A stretch of 7,994 bases of DNA from Chloroflexota bacterium (GTDB taxonomy: Bacteria; Chloroflexota; Ktedonobacteria; Ktedonobacterales; Ktedonobacteraceae). Below are positions 1 to 5,921 of this stretch, piece by piece. The stretch is taken from NCBI GenBank assembly GCA_027316975.1, contig DAHVFL010000207.1:1-7994 (forward strand), given 5' to 3'. Both the position numbers and the translations under genes were made by a program. Every line of letters begins with the position of its first letter. The stretch's first letter is position 1. A model generated the notes under the pieces. That model was not told the DNA's origin. It searched no databases and worked only from the letters and a program-made list of their open reading frames with translations.

Positions 1-462
1 CACAACGGGCGCGTTATGGGAACTCCCCACTACACCGCCCCCGAACTTTTTGATGGATACGTGGACGAGCGCAGCGAAGTATACTCGGTAGGCATCCTGC
101 TGTACCAGCTGCTGACCGGCTCGCTGCCATTCGATGGGCCGAGCGATTGGAAGATTTGTATGCATCACGTAGAAACGCGCCCGCTGGCTCCTTCCTTCCT
201 CAACCCCTCTATTCCTCGCCCGGTTGAGCGAGTGATACTCTGCGCATTGGAGAAAGATCCACGTCGTCGCTATCAATCCGTCGAAGCTTTATTGCGCGCC
301 TATCAAAACGCGCTTGAAGCCCCAAATTTCTTCGGCTACCTCTCAACGCAACTGCAGTCCACATGCCAGAAGCTGCGCAACCGCCTCTCGCCCGAAACTC
401 CATCCTGCCAACCCGCAAGTGAATCGGCTGCCCTGGATATACGCGCTCAACAGGTGTTATAA
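1..462 (+). CDS. Hanks-type Ser/Thr protein kinase, C-terminal part (5' partial)
   Basis: The frame is open from base 1 (visible residues HNGRV-MGTPHYTAPE), so the gene starts before the window and the ATG at 16 is internal. GTPHYTAPE is the end of the activation segment and the APE motif (kinase subdomain VIII). DERSEVYSVGILLYQLLTG is subdomain IX, and the stretch RPVERVILCALEKDPRRRYQS is subdomains X-XI with the conserved Arg. The usual Asp of subdomain IX (S-D-V/I-Y-S-x-G) is Glu here. After the catalytic domain come about 50 residues without a membrane segment, PASTA repeats or other recognisable domain, so this end looks cytosolic. The ATP-binding lobe, HRD and DFG motifs are outside the window, so catalytic competence cannot be judged. 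The gene ends with TAA at 460-462. Family assignment is secure; the substrate is unknown. Confidence 0.93.
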   Translation, partial: HNGRVMGTPHYTAPELFDGYVDERSEVYSVGILLYQLLTGSLPFDGPSDWKICMHHVETRPLAPSFLNPSIPRPVERVILCALEKDPRRRYQSVEALLRAYQNALEAPNFFGYLSTQLQSTCQKLRNRLSPETPSCQPASESAALDIRAQQVL

Positions 463-502
463 AGATGGCCTTGCCGCCTTCATAATTTCGATTTGCAACT
501 TT

Positions 503-593
503 CAATGCGATATATCGTAAATGGAATATAAAGATATATCGCATTGTTTCAATTGGTGAACGCGATATATCGCGAACGTTCTCGCAATTGAAA
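503..593. promoter_or_regulatory. Array of three GATATATC palindromic sites (probable operator)
   Basis: Three copies of GATATATC lie at 509-516, 533-540 and 564-571. The first two form a 14-bp inverted pair, CAATGCGATATATC at 503-516 and its exact reverse complement at 533-546, separated by 16 bp. The third is a perfect 14-bp palindrome, CGCGATATATCGCG, at 561-574. It is enclosed by a further 9-bp inverted repeat, TTTCAATTG at 547-555 and CAATTGAAA at 585-593. The array ends next to the ribosome binding site of the gene at 608. Such dense symmetry just upstream of a start suggests a homodimeric repressor. A PadR-family regulator is my guess, from recalled similarity of GATATATC-type sites, not proven. 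I could not place a convincing -35/-10 pair here. Confidence 0.6.
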
Positions 594-607
594 GGAGACA
601 ACAAACA

Positions 608-1093
608 ATGTTTGGAGATTTTAACAGGCAGCCCGGCGACTCCCCGGAGCCACAGCAAGCCAACTGGCAAGGCTGGACGCCACCCTGGATGGCGCGTGAG
701 GGAGAAGGTCCGCGCGGCCCATTTGGCCCCGGACGCGGCTTTGGCTTTGGTTTTGGTGGCCCTCGTGGTTGGCGCGGCCCATTTGGCCCCGGTTTCGGAT
801 TTGGAGGCGGCCATCACGGCGGGCATGGCCCGCACGGTCCCTTCGGCCCCGGTCGGCACTGGGGCGTTCCCGACGAGCTTCTAGCGCTGCGCTCTGAGGC
901 CGCCGAGGTAGCGCGACTCTTCGCCATCGCCAGCAGGGGCGCGTTCGAAAACAAAGAACGCCTCTCGCAACTGCGCTCATTCCTTGATCGCTCCCACAAA
1001 GAACTCTCTGACATGATCTACGGATCAGCCCAGGGACAGAAATCCGCCGAAGGCGAAAGCGCCAGCGGTTCCAGCGATGTCGGCCAGGCGTAA
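608..1093 (+). CDS. Small Gly/Phe/Pro-rich protein with helical C-terminal domain, function unknown
   Basis: 161 residues. The ATG at 608 is preceded by a good Shine-Dalgarno, AAAGGAGA at 591-598, with about 9 nt spacing. Residues 1-34 are polar and Trp/Pro-containing. Residues 35-84 are low complexity, built from GPFGPG, GFGFGG and HHGGHG units, with GPFGPG occurring three times. Residues 87-140 look alpha-helical and charged (LLALRSEAAEVARLFAIAS, then a segment ending in KELSDMIYGS). The tail is Ser/Gly/Glu-rich. There is no signal peptide, membrane segment or helix-turn-helix. The Gly/Phe-rich head resembles, from memory, N-terminal extensions of PadR-type regulators in Ktedonobacteria, and the C-terminal helix may be a related partner domain. 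That link is an inference. The gene stands alone behind a palindromic operator array, so it is probably tightly regulated. Confidence 0.8.
   Translation: MFGDFNRQPGDSPEPQQANWQGWTPPWMAREGEGPRGPFGPGRGFGFGFGGPRGWRGPFGPGFGFGGGHHGGHGPHGPFGPGRHWGVPDELLALRSEAAEVARLFAIASRGAFENKERLSQLRSFLDRSHKELSDMIYGSAQGQKSAEGESASGSSDVGQA
712..792 (+). repeat. Internal 21-bp direct repeat, 60-bp period
   Basis: The 21 bases at 712-732 recur exactly at 772-792. A degenerate third copy lies near 833-852. They encode the repeated RGPFGPG unit of the Gly-rich segment. The exact nucleotide identity suggests recent duplication or slippage rather than codon constraint alone. Confidence 0.75.
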
Positions 1094-1098
1094 TCTCA

Positions 1099-1175
1099 CG
1101 CGAGAGATGCTTCGCTGCGCGCAGGATGACACCTTTCCTGGCTGTCATCCTGCGCGCAGCGAAGTATCTCTCGCG
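1099..1175. repeat. Long inverted repeat (33-bp arms), interspersed-repeat-like hairpin
   Basis: The arm at 1099-1131 pairs with 1143-1175 at 32 of 33 positions. The only exception is a G-T pair at 1109/1165. The loop is 11 nt (1132-1142). The core reads TGTCATCCTGCGCGCAGCGA on the second arm, a type of palindrome I recall as repeated in many Chloroflexota and other genomes. It starts 6 nt after the stop of the upstream gene, so as RNA it could stop or protect that transcript. However, it has no following T-run, so it is not a classical terminator. Confidence 0.8.
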
Positions 1176-1204
1176 GACGTATGGGAATCACCAGAAAAAA
1201 ACTA

Positions 1205-1234
1205 TTGACGAACCGCAAGAGGATGATGTATACT
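1205..1234 (+). promoter_or_regulatory. Sigma-70-type promoter of the tRNA-Asn gene
   Basis: TTGACG at 1205-1210 and TATACT at 1229-1234 are separated by 18 bp, close to consensus at both boxes. The expected transcription start is near 1241, about 20 nt before the mature tRNA 5' end. This fits a short-leader stable RNA unit. Confidence 0.85.
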
Positions 1235-1261
1235 CAGTTCGTTCGCAAGAGCAACCAACAT

Positions 1262-1333
1262 TCCTCGATAGCTCAACGGTAGAGCGGCCGGCTGTTAACC
1301 GGTAGGTTCCAGGTTCGAATCCTGGTCGAGGAG
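1262..1333 (+). tRNA. tRNA-Asn (anticodon GTT)
   Basis: A full cloverleaf can be drawn. The acceptor stem is 1262-1268 with 1326-1332, seven Watson-Crick pairs. The D arm is GCTC 1271-1274 with GAGC 1282-1285, with GG in the loop. The anticodon stem is 1287-1291 with 1299-1303, and the loop CTGTTAA at 1292-1298 places the anticodon GTT at 1294-1296 (Asn). The variable loop is 5 nt. The T stem is 1309-1313 with 1321-1325, and the loop is TTCGAAT. The discriminator base is G1333. The following bases are CCT, so CCA is not fully encoded and must be added enzymatically. A T-rich stretch (1336-1344) follows and may help termination. The gene is convergent with the hydrolase pair. Confidence 0.97.
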
Positions 1334-1357
1334 CCTTTTGTTTTCCCATCCCCCTAC

Positions 1358-2107
1358 CTACCCCTCCAAAAACCCCAGCGCCGCCGCATTGAACTGTTCC
1401 GCCTGGTCAAACATCGCAACATGACCAGCCTTCTTCAATACAAGCAATTGCGCGCCCTTTATCTCCTGCTGCAAAATAGTGCCGAACACCGGGGGTACGA
1501 GCGTATCGTGTTCGCCCCAGACGAGCAGGGTTGGAACGGTGACATCCTTCAGGCTGTCTCGTATATCCCTGGTTAAGAGGTCCTGCGTGGCGCGCAGGAT
1601 GGTAAGCGGGCCGGCGCGTAAAGCATCGGAGATCAGGATGGAGAAAAAGCCTGGCTTGAAATAGCGGAACGCCACCAGCAGCGGAATAGTATAGCCGTAC
1701 ACGGAGCGGACATGAGGTATGCCAGCCGGTGCGACCAGTACCAGGCGTTGTATGCGTTCAGGGTGCCGGGCCGCGATTCTAAGGCAGATATAGCCGCCCA
1801 TCGAATGGCCAAACAGGTGCGCCTGTTGAATACCGAGCGCATCCATTAGCGCTACGATGCGGGAGGCTAGCTCGTCAAGCACGAAGCGCCGCCGGAAGCG
1901 CCGCATTATGCCGAAGCCGGGCAGGTCCAGCAGGTAGACCTGGTAGCGCTGCGCCAGCGCGGGAATATTGCGCACCCACCAGCGCGAGGAGGCCGACAGC
2001 CCATGCACCAGGATGACCGCTTCGCCTTTGCTCTCCCCTGCAACCTGGTAATAGACAGTCTGCTGCCCTACCTGAATTTCACGCCGGGTAATCTGAATTC
2101 TGCTCAT
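1358..2107 (-). CDS. Alpha/beta hydrolase, second gene of a tandem pair
   Basis: 249 residues, a typical single-domain alpha/beta hydrolase fold. The oxyanion motif is VHG at 34-36. The nucleophile elbow is GHSMGG at 100-105, with Ser102. The likely acid is Asp201 in WGEHD. The catalytic His is His229 in KAGHVAMF, near the usual distance from the C-terminus. DLPGFG at 61-66 and VPTLLVWGEHDTLVPP are family hallmarks. There is no signal peptide, so it is likely cytosolic. The start ATG (2105-2107) overlaps the stop of the upstream hydrolase as ATGA, so the two are co-transcribed and probably translationally coupled. Residues 67-75 are unusually Arg-rich. Substrate cannot be inferred; esterase, lactonase, C-C hydrolase or haloperoxidase-like activities are all possible within the superfamily. 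Confidence 0.92.
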   Translation of the reverse strand: MSRIQITRREIQVGQQTVYYQVAGESKGEAVILVHGLSASSRWWVRNIPALAQRYQVYLLDLPGFGIMRRFRRRFVLDELASRIVALMDALGIQQAHLFGHSMGGYICLRIAARHPERIQRLVLVAPAGIPHVRSVYGYTIPLLVAFRYFKPGFFSILISDALRAGPLTILRATQDLLTRDIRDSLKDVTVPTLLVWGEHDTLVPPVFGTILQQEIKGAQLLVLKKAGHVAMFDQAEQFNAAALGFLEG

Positions 2108-2871
2108 TTTGACAAAAAAGCCCGCACAAGCTTTACAAGTTGCTCAGGCGAATTATAGTTCACCGCGTGGGCCGCGCCGCGCACTACCACGAGCTGGCTA
2201 TCCGGCAGCAACCGGTCAACTTTCTCCACCCAGTCTTGTGGCACAATCGAATCGCGAGCGCCGCGCACAATCAACGTCGGAACCTGCACGCGCGGAAGAT
2301 GCTCCTCCATGCCATCAGCGAAAGCATACTTCAGCGTGCGAACTGTGCGCCGCGGCCCGGCTGCCAGATATTCGCGACCCACGACGAACAAAAAGGGGAA
2401 CGGCTCGTGAAACATGTTGCGTATCAAACGGAAAGCCTCCTGGTGGATGCTGCGCGCTCGCGGGTCCATCGTTGGGCCAACCAGCACAGCGTGGGTGATA
2501 CGTTCAGGATATCTTAAAGCGAAATTGACGATGATCTGGCACCCCAGGGAGTTGCCCAGCAGCGTCGCCGGTGGCAGACCCATCACCTCCATCCAGCCTG
2601 CCAGCGCATCAGCCAGTTCGGGAATGGTCAGAATATGCGCTGGCTTCGCGCTTTTCCCGAAACCAGGAAGATCAGGCGCGTACACACGATAGTATGGAGC
2701 AAGCTGCAGCGCCGTCGGCACCATATACCCGCTGGAAACCGATAAGCCATGCACCAGCACCACCGTGGCTTCGCTGCCAGGCGTCGGCGTTTCCGACAGA
2801 CGCGCGTGCATCAACACCCCATGTACCTTCGTCCACACACTTTTTAACTTTGCTTTATGTAAATTCGCCAT
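2104..2871 (-). CDS. Alpha/beta hydrolase, first gene of a tandem pair
   Basis: 255 residues. LVHGLSVSSGYM at 39-50 is the oxyanion region. The nucleophile elbow is GNSLG at 106-110, with Ser108. The acid is probably Asp207 in RGARD, and the catalytic His is His235 in RGAAHAVNY. DLPGFGKS at 67-74 is typical. All triad residues are present, so it should be active. The elbow carries Asn where the neighbour has His, which often accompanies different substrate classes. No signal peptide or membrane segment is seen. The ATG at 2869-2871 has only a weak Shine-Dalgarno upstream. The downstream hydrolase overlaps it by 4 bp. Shared blocks (LVHGLS-x-SS, YxVYxxDLPGFG, VPTLxVxGxxD) indicate that the pair arose by duplication. 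Substrate unknown. Confidence 0.92.
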   Translation of the reverse strand: MANLHKAKLKSVWTKVHGVLMHARLSETPTPGSEATVVLVHGLSVSSGYMVPTALQLAPYYRVYAPDLPGFGKSAKPAHILTIPELADALAGWMEVMGLPPATLLGNSLGCQIIVNFALRYPERITHAVLVGPTMDPRARSIHQEAFRLIRNMFHEPFPFLFVVGREYLAAGPRRTVRTLKYAFADGMEEHLPRVQVPTLIVRGARDSIVPQDWVEKVDRLLPDSQLVVVRGAAHAVNYNSPEQLVKLVRAFLSK

Positions 2872-2911
2872 ATGCTCTAAGTACGGTTCAGCTAACCGGT
2901 TTGTTTCACGG

Positions 2912-2942
2912 GTTATAGACCCCGGGAGAGGGTGAGCGTCAT
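2912..2942 (-). promoter_or_regulatory. Weak candidate promoter of the hydrolase operon
   Basis: Read on the minus strand, ATGACG (2942-2937) and TATAAC (2917-2912) are separated by 19 bp, upstream of the hydrolase ATG at 2871. The -10 box is good but the -35 and the spacing are poor. No better pair is seen. Confidence 0.33.
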
Positions 2943-2958
2943 TTTTTCGCGCGAGTAA

Positions 2959-3100
2959 CCAGGGCGCGGGCAGAGCCGCCGCCCAATAGGCGTCAAGGTA
3001 ACAAGCTCTCGTATGAGATTCGTGTAGGGTACGGGCGACCCTTGCGGTCGCCCTGGAAGCCGGTGACGCCTATGGGGCGGCGACTCTGTCCCCGCCCTGG
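2959..3100. repeat. 142-bp palindromic MITE-like element with terminal inverted repeats
   Basis: The arms 2959-2998 and 3061-3100 are imperfect inverted repeats, about 34 of 40 matching. They begin CCAGGGCG and end CGCCCTGG. Inside is a second hairpin, GGGCGACC 3033-3040 with GGTCGCCC 3046-3053. It belongs to a 31-bp stretch (3026-3056) that recurs with one mismatch at 7744-7774. No transposase is encoded, and I see no clear target-site duplication. It fills most of the 322-bp gap between the divergent hydrolase operon and the glycosyltransferase promoter. Confidence 0.75.
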
Positions 3101-3124
3101 TGTACCCACGTTTGATGCAAAAAC

Positions 3125-3154
3125 TTGACGTACAGCCAGAATCATCTCTATAAT
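3125..3154 (+). promoter_or_regulatory. Strong sigma-70-type promoter of the glycosyltransferase operon
   Basis: TTGACG at 3125-3130 and a perfect TATAAT at 3149-3154 are separated by 18 bp. The expected start is near 3161, giving a leader of about 33 nt before the GTG start at 3194. It lies 25 bp downstream of the palindromic element, so the element is outside the transcript. Confidence 0.82.
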
Positions 3155-3193
3155 TCCCACGTGACCAGTAGACGAAAGGAAGGTATGTAGCCA

Positions 3194-4618
3194 GTGGATC
3201 AAATGCACACACACCAATCAGTTCCAGGGGCGGTTGCGGTCATCCATTTTTTTTCTGAACGCACTGACGGTGTCTCATTACAAATACAGGAGAATGACCG
3301 CGTACTCAGGGCGGCAGGATGGAGAGTGATTGAGTGCAGCGCCGACGCGACCGGGGAAAACAGCTTTGTTATACCAGAACTTGATTATACTATCCCGCGC
3401 GTGCAGGCTTTGAAAGTAAGAGGACAGGAGAGTATTCGAGACGAAAAGGGTATCGAACAAGATTTTGCCATTCAAGTGCAGTCGATAAAAAACAGGCTGC
3501 TAGAGCTGGTTCGCCTCTACCACCCACAGGTAATGCATATACGCAACCTGCTATCATTACCCATCCACCCGGCTGCCACGGTAGCCATGGCTGAATTTAT
3601 AGCTGAACACCCGGCAACCGGCTTTGTCGCGCAGCATCATGATTTTGCCTATGAAGATGATTTCCTACCGGGGGACAGGAAGCGAGCCTATGCTATTCCC
3701 TACCCTGCCATACAAGAGCGAGTTGAGAAAGCGCTGTTATACAATGCGCCCAACGTCCACCATGTAGTAATCAATTCACTTTTGCAAAAACGTCTTGCAG
3801 CGGAATATGCTATCTTTGCTGATATTATTCCCGACTCTTTCGATTTCGAGATACAGCCCGTTACAATACCCCATCTCAGGGAAAACATGGGGATACGCGA
3901 TACCGATCTCATTATTGGCATGATGACAAGAATTATCCCCAGAAAAGCCATCGAAGTAGCAATACAATTTGTCGCGGAATTGCAAAAGCGCAAAAACGAG
4001 CTGCTGGGAGAGCGGCGAGGGAGGCATGGCAGAACTATCACGGAAGAGAGTCAATGTGTACTCCTACTTCCTCAAGCGGCTGGCCTGGATGAACCAGCGA
4101 ATGCCCTTTATTTTGAGAAACTGCGCGCCTTTGCCGAAAGACTGGACGTAACGCTGCATTATCTCGGTGACAGGGTGATAGCGGACAGCGCCTATAGAGG
4201 CGAGCCTGGCAAAATTCCTTTTTTCAGCCTGTACAATGAGGTTGATATGCTTGCATTTCCCAGCTATCAGGAGGGATTTGGCAATCAGTACCTTGAGGCA
4301 GTAGCCCTGGGGAAGGGTGTTGTTGTGTGTCATGCATACCCGGTAATGGAGGCCGATATTCTTCCTCATATTACGCTGAATGGCATTATTTCGCTTGGGA
4401 ACAATAGCGGGTATACTATTGATGAAGCTGGACTGATCTACTTGAATGAGGCTATTTTACAGGCGGCTGTAGACAGAGAAATCTATTTTCTGCTGCACCC
4501 TGAAGAAGAGAAAACCATAGCCGCGAGCGCCTTTCGTCGCTTGAAACAGGCGTTTGATGCCAGAGTAGTTGGTCGCCAGCTGTCGGATATGCTTGTAAGG
4601 GCCGCACAATTAGACTGA
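3194..4618 (+). CDS. GT-B fold glycosyltransferase, family 4 type
   Basis: 474 residues. The GTG at 3194 is chosen because AAAGGAAGG (3175-3183) sits 10 nt upstream; the ATG at 3203 would be 19 nt away. An ATG directly followed by TAG (3185-3190) lies in this spacer. The N-terminal Rossmann half opens VIHFFSERTDGVSLQ (17-30), with HIRNLLSLP at 115-123 and QHHDF at 147-151. The C-terminal half has the nucleotide-sugar region TRIIPRKAIEVAI (245-257) and FPSYQEGFGNQYLEAVALGK (355-374). The latter contains Glu360 and Glu368, the EX7E pattern of retaining GT4 enzymes. There is no signal peptide or membrane segment, so it acts in the cytosol. The HHDF motif faintly recalls enzymes of the mannosylglucosylglycerate-synthase kind, which is recollection only. 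Base composition is visibly more AT-rich than its neighbours. The histidine kinase follows after 33 bp. Confidence 0.88.
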   Translation: MDQMHTHQSVPGAVAVIHFFSERTDGVSLQIQENDRVLRAAGWRVIECSADATGENSFVIPELDYTIPRVQALKVRGQESIRDEKGIEQDFAIQVQSIKNRLLELVRLYHPQVMHIRNLLSLPIHPAATVAMAEFIAEHPATGFVAQHHDFAYEDDFLPGDRKRAYAIPYPAIQERVEKALLYNAPNVHHVVINSLLQKRLAAEYAIFADIIPDSFDFEIQPVTIPHLRENMGIRDTDLIIGMMTRIIPRKAIEVAIQFVAELQKRKNELLGERRGRHGRTITEESQCVLLLPQAAGLDEPANALYFEKLRAFAERLDVTLHYLGDRVIADSAYRGEPGKIPFFSLYNEVDMLAFPSYQEGFGNQYLEAVALGKGVVVCHAYPVMEADILPHITLNGIISLGNNSGYTIDEAGLIYLNEAILQAAVDREIYFLLHPEEEKTIAASAFRRLKQAFDARVVGRQLSDMLVRAAQLD

Positions 4619-4651
4619 CAGCCCGCTTGTAATAAGCGTTGAGGTACAGAC

Positions 4652-5773
4652 GTGAACGACAAAATCGACATCGACTACCATATCTTTTTCGAGCAACTGC
4701 CGGGAGTTTTTCGCTGGCCCTTCATGATTATTGATACCGGCCTGGTGATTCACTACTTCAACACGCGCGCGCAGGCCCTGTTTGAAACGAGCGCGTCACT
4801 CGCGGGCATATCTATCGAACGCTTCATCACCAATCCCGCTATCCTCCAGCTTATCCGGCAATGCATAGAAACACGCAGCTCGCGCAGCGAAGAACATTCC
4901 GGCGGCAATGCCGGGGCAGGCGTGGAATGGAATATCACGGTGACACCTCTGGCGCACGAAAAAACGGGGAAGATGTTACGCTTCTTTGCCATTGTGATCG
5001 AAGACTTTACCGAATTGCGCCGCCTGGAACGCGCGCGCCGCGACTTCATCGCCAATATTTCGCATGAACTACGCACGCCCCTGGCTTCTGTGCGCTTGCT
5101 GGCCGAGACGCTGGAAGACGCCATCGATACCGATCCTGAGCAAGCCCAGGCCTTCGTCGAGAAAATCGAGAACGAAGTATACCATCTGACCGCCCTCGTC
5201 ACGGAACTGCTTGATCTCTCGCGCATTGAATCGGGGCAGACGCTGATGAATATCGAACCGGTCGAGGCGGAACTGCTGGTGCGCGAAGTCATGGCGCGTA
5301 TGTTGCCCCAGGCGCAGCGCCACCGCGTCCAGTTAGGCACCGAGATCGAGCAGGGCAAGACGCTGGTGGCCGCCGATAGCAAGCAAATCGCGCGCGTGCT
5401 GGTAAATCTGCTGCATAATGCCATCAAATTCACCCCCTCCGGCGGCTCAGTCATTATTGGCACACGGCCACACAGCGGAGATGAGAGCAAAGCGCAGAGC
5501 TTTTTTGTGCGCGACACCGGGCCAGGTATACCACCTGAAGAGCTGCCGCGTATCTTTGAACGCTTCTATAAAGTGAATCGCGCGCGATCGAAAGCCGATT
5601 CCAGACTACCCGGAAGCCTGGAAAGTGGGGGCAGCGGGCTGGGACTGGCTATCGCTCGTCACGTGGTAGAGGCCCACGGCGGGCGCATCAAAGCAGAAAG
5701 CACGCCCGGTCAGGGCAGCACATTCACCTTCACTTTGCCGGTAACGCGCCGTATACCTGCGCACCAGCAATAA
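4652..5773 (+). CDS. Soluble PAS-HisKA-HATPase sensor histidine kinase (PhoR-like)
   Basis: 373 residues. The GTG at 4652 has GAGGT (4641-4645) 6 nt upstream. The next in-frame ATG would cut into the PAS fold. Residues about 12-125 form a PAS domain (PFMIIDTGLVIHYFNTRAQALF). The H-box NISHELRTPLASVRLL has phospho-acceptor His138. The N-box is VNLLHNAIKFTPSGG with Asn256. The G1 box is VRDTGPGIP with Asp288, the F-box is IFERFYKV, and the G2 box is GSGLGL at 327-332. All residues needed for autophosphorylation are present. It matches the cytosolic half of PhoR-type kinases but lacks any membrane segment, so it should sense an intracellular cue. It is probably co-transcribed with the glycosyltransferase. 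No response regulator is in this operon; the nearest is the stand-alone receiver at 6112, across a 338-bp gap. Confidence 0.95.
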   Translation: MNDKIDIDYHIFFEQLPGVFRWPFMIIDTGLVIHYFNTRAQALFETSASLAGISIERFITNPAILQLIRQCIETRSSRSEEHSGGNAGAGVEWNITVTPLAHEKTGKMLRFFAIVIEDFTELRRLERARRDFIANISHELRTPLASVRLLAETLEDAIDTDPEQAQAFVEKIENEVYHLTALVTELLDLSRIESGQTLMNIEPVEAELLVREVMARMLPQAQRHRVQLGTEIEQGKTLVAADSKQIARVLVNLLHNAIKFTPSGGSVIIGTRPHSGDESKAQSFFVRDTGPGIPPEELPRIFERFYKVNRARSKADSRLPGSLESGGSGLGLAIARHVVEAHGGRIKAESTPGQGSTFTFTLPVTRRIPAHQQ

Positions 5774-5841
5774 AAGTCATTACAATTTCGACATTGTTAG
5801 AACAATATCAATAATTTTAACTACATCTTTATATCTTTGTG

Positions 5842-5870
5842 TTGCTTCTAGACCTTCTATATGGTACTAT
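5842..5870 (+). promoter_or_regulatory. Candidate promoter of the receiver-CheW-kinase operon
   Basis: TTGCTT at 5842-5847 and TACTAT at 5865-5870 are separated by 17 bp, giving a start near 5877. Both boxes deviate from consensus, but the spacing is ideal and no better pair is seen before 6112. Confidence 0.4.
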
Positions 5871-5891
5871 TTCACAGGGATCAATAAATTG

Positions 5892-5921
5892 AACCAGGGG
5901 CGCGTGTGTAACCTCCTGGTT
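5892..5921 (+). other. Leader stem-loop
   Basis: AACCAGG at 5892-5898 pairs with CCTGGTT at 5915-5921. Two further pairs (GG 5899-5900 with CC 5912-5913) form after a one-base bulge at 5914. No T-run follows, so it is not a clear terminator. It may be a leader structure if transcription starts near 5877. Confidence 0.35.

Noticed and set aside
503..593. Short repeats resembling a CRISPR array
   Set aside because: The units are 8-14 bp palindromes with irregular spacing and no spacer structure. Operator sites explain them better.
621..1148. 175-codon minus-strand frame, and the overlapping 209-859 minus frame
   Set aside because: Arg-rich antisense shadows of the Gly-rich protein and kinase. 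One runs through the inverted repeat at 1099-1175.
1262..1345. tRNA-Asn 3' end as an integration (att) site
   Set aside because: No integrase gene and no duplicated tRNA 3' end is seen elsewhere in the window.
2913..3212. Minus-strand small frames in the intergenic region (also 2993-3217)
   Set aside because: Most of their translation comes from the palindromic element. The same Gly-Arg-Pro-x-Gly-Ser-Pro-Val-Pro string appears wherever the repeat occurs, so the similarity is the repeat and not a gene.
4624..4638. CGCTT-GTAAT-AAGCG hairpin between glycosyltransferase and histidine kinase as a terminator
   Set aside because: It has only a 5-bp stem and is followed by just two T before the kinase Shine-Dalgarno; too weak to call a terminator.
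4753..5517. 254-codon open frame on the minus strand
   Set aside because: It lies entirely antisense to the histidine kinase, whose motifs are all intact. The translation is Ser/Arg-rich without any domain, typical of a shadow frame in GC-rich DNA.
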